Shown piece after piece: positions 6,498 to 7,629 of a stretch of 7,629 nt of DNA. Under the pieces are notes generated by a model, which was given only the letters and a program-made list of their open reading frames with translations, was not told the origin of the DNA and made no database searches. Both the position numbers and the translations under genes were made by a program. Numbering within the stretch: position 1 is the first letter of the stretch; each line of letters begins with the position of its first letter. Location: positions 1-7,629 of the forward strand of contig JAGHVA010000196.1 of the NCBI GenBank assembly GCA_018064565.1. Reading direction: 5' to 3'. This DNA comes from Candidatus Colimorpha onthohippi. GTDB taxonomy: Bacteria; Bacteroidota; Bacteroidia; Bacteroidales; P3.

Positions 6498-6854
6498 TTA
6501 TTCAGAAAATCCACTCACAAAACCTATTATTCCAAAAAAGATTATTAATGAAACAATGGTTAATACGGTTTCCACAATCACTCCGAAAAGTGCCCATTTG
6601 CCACACGCTTTGGCCCTAATAGGTGCATCATCATTGTAGCAAATAAACAGGATAAGACCAATAAAAGGGAATAAAAAAGATATGATGTTTAATCCAATAT
6701 TTGGTTTTTGGTTTGTTGACTCATTTTTATTAGTGAATGCGCTGTTGTCAGAATCATACTGTACAACGTGTATTTGATTTGCTCCACACTTCGGACAAAA
6801 CTGTGCAGTACTAGAAATCAACTCGTTACACTCACGACAATGTATTCTTTCCAT
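6498..6854 (-). CDS. Zinc-ribbon small membrane protein, copy B
   Basis: Product of 118 residues and paralogous to copy A. The zinc ribbon is Cys6-x2-Cys9-x10-Cys20-x2-Cys23 (IHCRECNELIS, FCPKCGANQ). A longer polar, Asn- and Ser-rich linker spans about 28-52. The membrane part has segments at about 53-73 (IGLNIISFLFPFIGLILF) and 85-115, with a charged turn between them that contains DDAPIRAKACGKWA, a pattern often seen in Bacteroidetes zinc-ribbon membrane proteins. The start at 6854 is the only ATG ahead of the ribbon. The 83-base gap upstream of it (6855-6937) shows no clear promoter on this strand, so the gene is probably read from the DUF2752 side. Function unknown. Confidence 0.8.
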   Translation of the reverse strand: MERIHCRECNELISSTAQFCPKCGANQIHVVQYDSDNSAFTNKNESTNQKPNIGLNIISFLFPFIGLILFICYNDDAPIRAKACGKWALFGVIVETVLTIVSLIIFFGIIGFVSGFSE

Positions 6855-6937
6855 AAATTATTTATTGTATTAACGTTATTTACACAACAGAAGCATTCCC
6901 GACCAATCGCCAATCTATCGCATATACCACTATCACA

Positions 6938-7336
6938 CTACATCCATTTTGATATATTCCAAATCCAGTTAACGATAATAACCAGCAATATAGGGTAGAT
7001 AACTTTCTTGGGCCATGGCTCTGTCATAAATTTTCGCAAGCTTGACGTGCCTCGGATGCAGTCGATAAGGCACCATACCCAGCCAACTGCGACCGCCACA
7101 ATTGCAATGACAGATAATGGGTTAGTTAATAATGCGTCACCCACTTTACCCTGCATTAGCAAGAGTGCCGCTCGCGTTCCGCCACACCCAGGACATGGAA
7201 TGCCTGTTAACGTGCGAAATGGACATCGAACTATATTTTTTATATCTGAAATTACATATAGTGCTGCACAAACAAGGACAGCACTATATCTTAATATAGG
7301 AGAATAATGGTTAAAGACCTTATTTTGCAACGGCAT
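6938..7336 (-). CDS. DUF2752-family membrane protein
   Basis: Product of 132 residues. The family signature is clear at residues 38-56: CPFRTLTGIPCPGCGGTRA, with Cys38, Cys48 and Cys51, followed by the downstream A-x3-NPL element (NPL at 72-74). Hydrophobic helices lie at about 12-30, 74-95 and 110-130, so it is a small inner-membrane protein with its cysteine motif next to helix 1. The ATG at 7334-7336 lies inside the end of the upstream TM2 gene, a 17-base overlap; the only alternative early start (TTG at codon 3) also overlaps. This suggests translational coupling and a shared transcript. DUF2752 has no established function. Its cysteines look suited to binding zinc, but this is inferred. 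Confidence 0.85.
   Translation of the reverse strand: MPLQNKVFNHYSPILRYSAVLVCAALYVISDIKNIVRCPFRTLTGIPCPGCGGTRAALLLMQGKVGDALLTNPLSVIAIVAVAVGWVWCLIDCIRGTSSLRKFMTEPWPKKVIYPILLVIIVNWIWNISKWM
7256..7289. repeat. 11-bp perfect inverted repeat inside the DUF2752 gene
   Basis: ATATAGTGCTG (7256-7266) and CAGCACTATAT (7279-7289) are exact reverse complements separated by 12 bases. The repeat falls in codons 16-27, within the first membrane helix, close to the 5' end of the gene. In the transcript it would form an 11-bp stem. It may be a regulatory or processing hairpin, or a by-product of the codons used for Tyr17 to Tyr27. Confidence 0.5.
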
Positions 7337-7629
7337 TCTCGAATATCATGAGATTATTTCTCTTGGTCATATTCATAATCATAATCATGTCTATAATCCA
7401 CCAAATCCACAAACCGCCACATGTAATCAGTTTCAATATTCCCATTCCAGTTTCACCAAACATAAAACGATCTACGCCAAGAACTCCAACCAAAACAGAA
7501 ACGATAAGCATTGTAGTAGGATTTTTGTAATTTGCATTACAAACAGCACTTATTTGAACATCAGTGCATTTTTCTAATTTACTACGCATCATGTTGATTC
7601 CATCATTAGGGAAATATTCACTCTTAGAC
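7320..7629 (-). CDS. TM2-domain membrane protein (N-terminus outside the window)
   Basis: The stop is at 7320-7322. A start at ATG 7590-7592 would give 90 residues, but the frame stays open to the window edge (SKSEYFPNDGIN precedes it). Bacteroidetes TM2 proteins usually carry such an N-terminal segment before the membrane part, so I treat the gene as cut by the right edge. The TM2 domain is clear: KNPTTMLIVSVLVGVLGVDRF, then GETGMGILKLITCGG and a second helix ending WWIIDMIMIM. It has two membrane helices joined by a short turn with the conserved GxDRF and G-x3-G elements. TM2 proteins have no firmly assigned bacterial function. It is the first visible gene of the minus-strand group and overlaps the DUF2752 gene. 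Confidence 0.82.
   Translation of the reverse strand, partial: SKSEYFPNDGINMMRSKLEKCTDVQISAVCNANYKNPTTMLIVSVLVGVLGVDRFMFGETGMGILKLITCGGLWIWWIIDMIMIMNMTKRNNLMIFENAVAK

Noticed and set aside
1..7629. CRISPR array, tRNA, rRNA, insertion sequence or attachment site
   Set aside because: No regularly spaced repeats, no tRNA-like or rRNA-like sequence, no transposase or integrase and no terminal repeats were seen on either strand.

Overview
The window looks like chromosomal DNA of a member of the order Bacteroidales. Three things point there: a promoter of the Bacteroidetes type (TTTG, 19 bases, TAnnTTTG) ahead of mutA; protein families with a Bacteroidetes flavour (split methylmalonyl-CoA mutase small subunit, SufE next to a DUF59 protein, an ABC permease with a large extracytoplasmic insert); and weak or absent Shine-Dalgarno sequences. 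I cannot name the genus.

Layout. Positions 2-991 (+) hold the C-terminal third or so of an AddA/RecB-type helicase-nuclease, cut by the left edge. A short gap (992-1092) carries a good promoter, with a 10-bp perfect inverted repeat laid over it. From 1093 to 5947 (+) five genes follow with gaps of only 11-32 bases and look like one transcription unit: mutA, an LptF/LptG-family lipopolysaccharide-export permease, sufE, a DUF59 Fe-S assembly protein and a DppC-type ABC permease. The 191-base convergent gap (5948-6138) has no gene but holds two hairpin structures; the second (6078-6117) is a plausible bidirectional terminator. From 6139 to the right edge the DNA is visibly richer in A+T. All genes there lie on the minus strand: a TM2-domain protein (cut by the edge), a DUF2752 protein overlapping it by 17 bases, and two tandem paralogous zinc-ribbon membrane proteins.

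How the genes fit together. The plus-strand unit mixes apparently unrelated housekeeping jobs: propionate/succinate carbon flow, outer-membrane lipid export, Fe-S cluster assembly and a lone transporter permease. SufE and the DUF59 protein are the only pair with an obvious shared pathway. mutA lacks its usual adjacent mutB, and the permease lacks its partner permease, ATPases and binding protein. The minus-strand cassette has no assigned function. It consists of four small membrane proteins, three of them with paired-cysteine motifs, and is the best candidate here for an undescribed system, although nothing in the sequence proves that the four work together.
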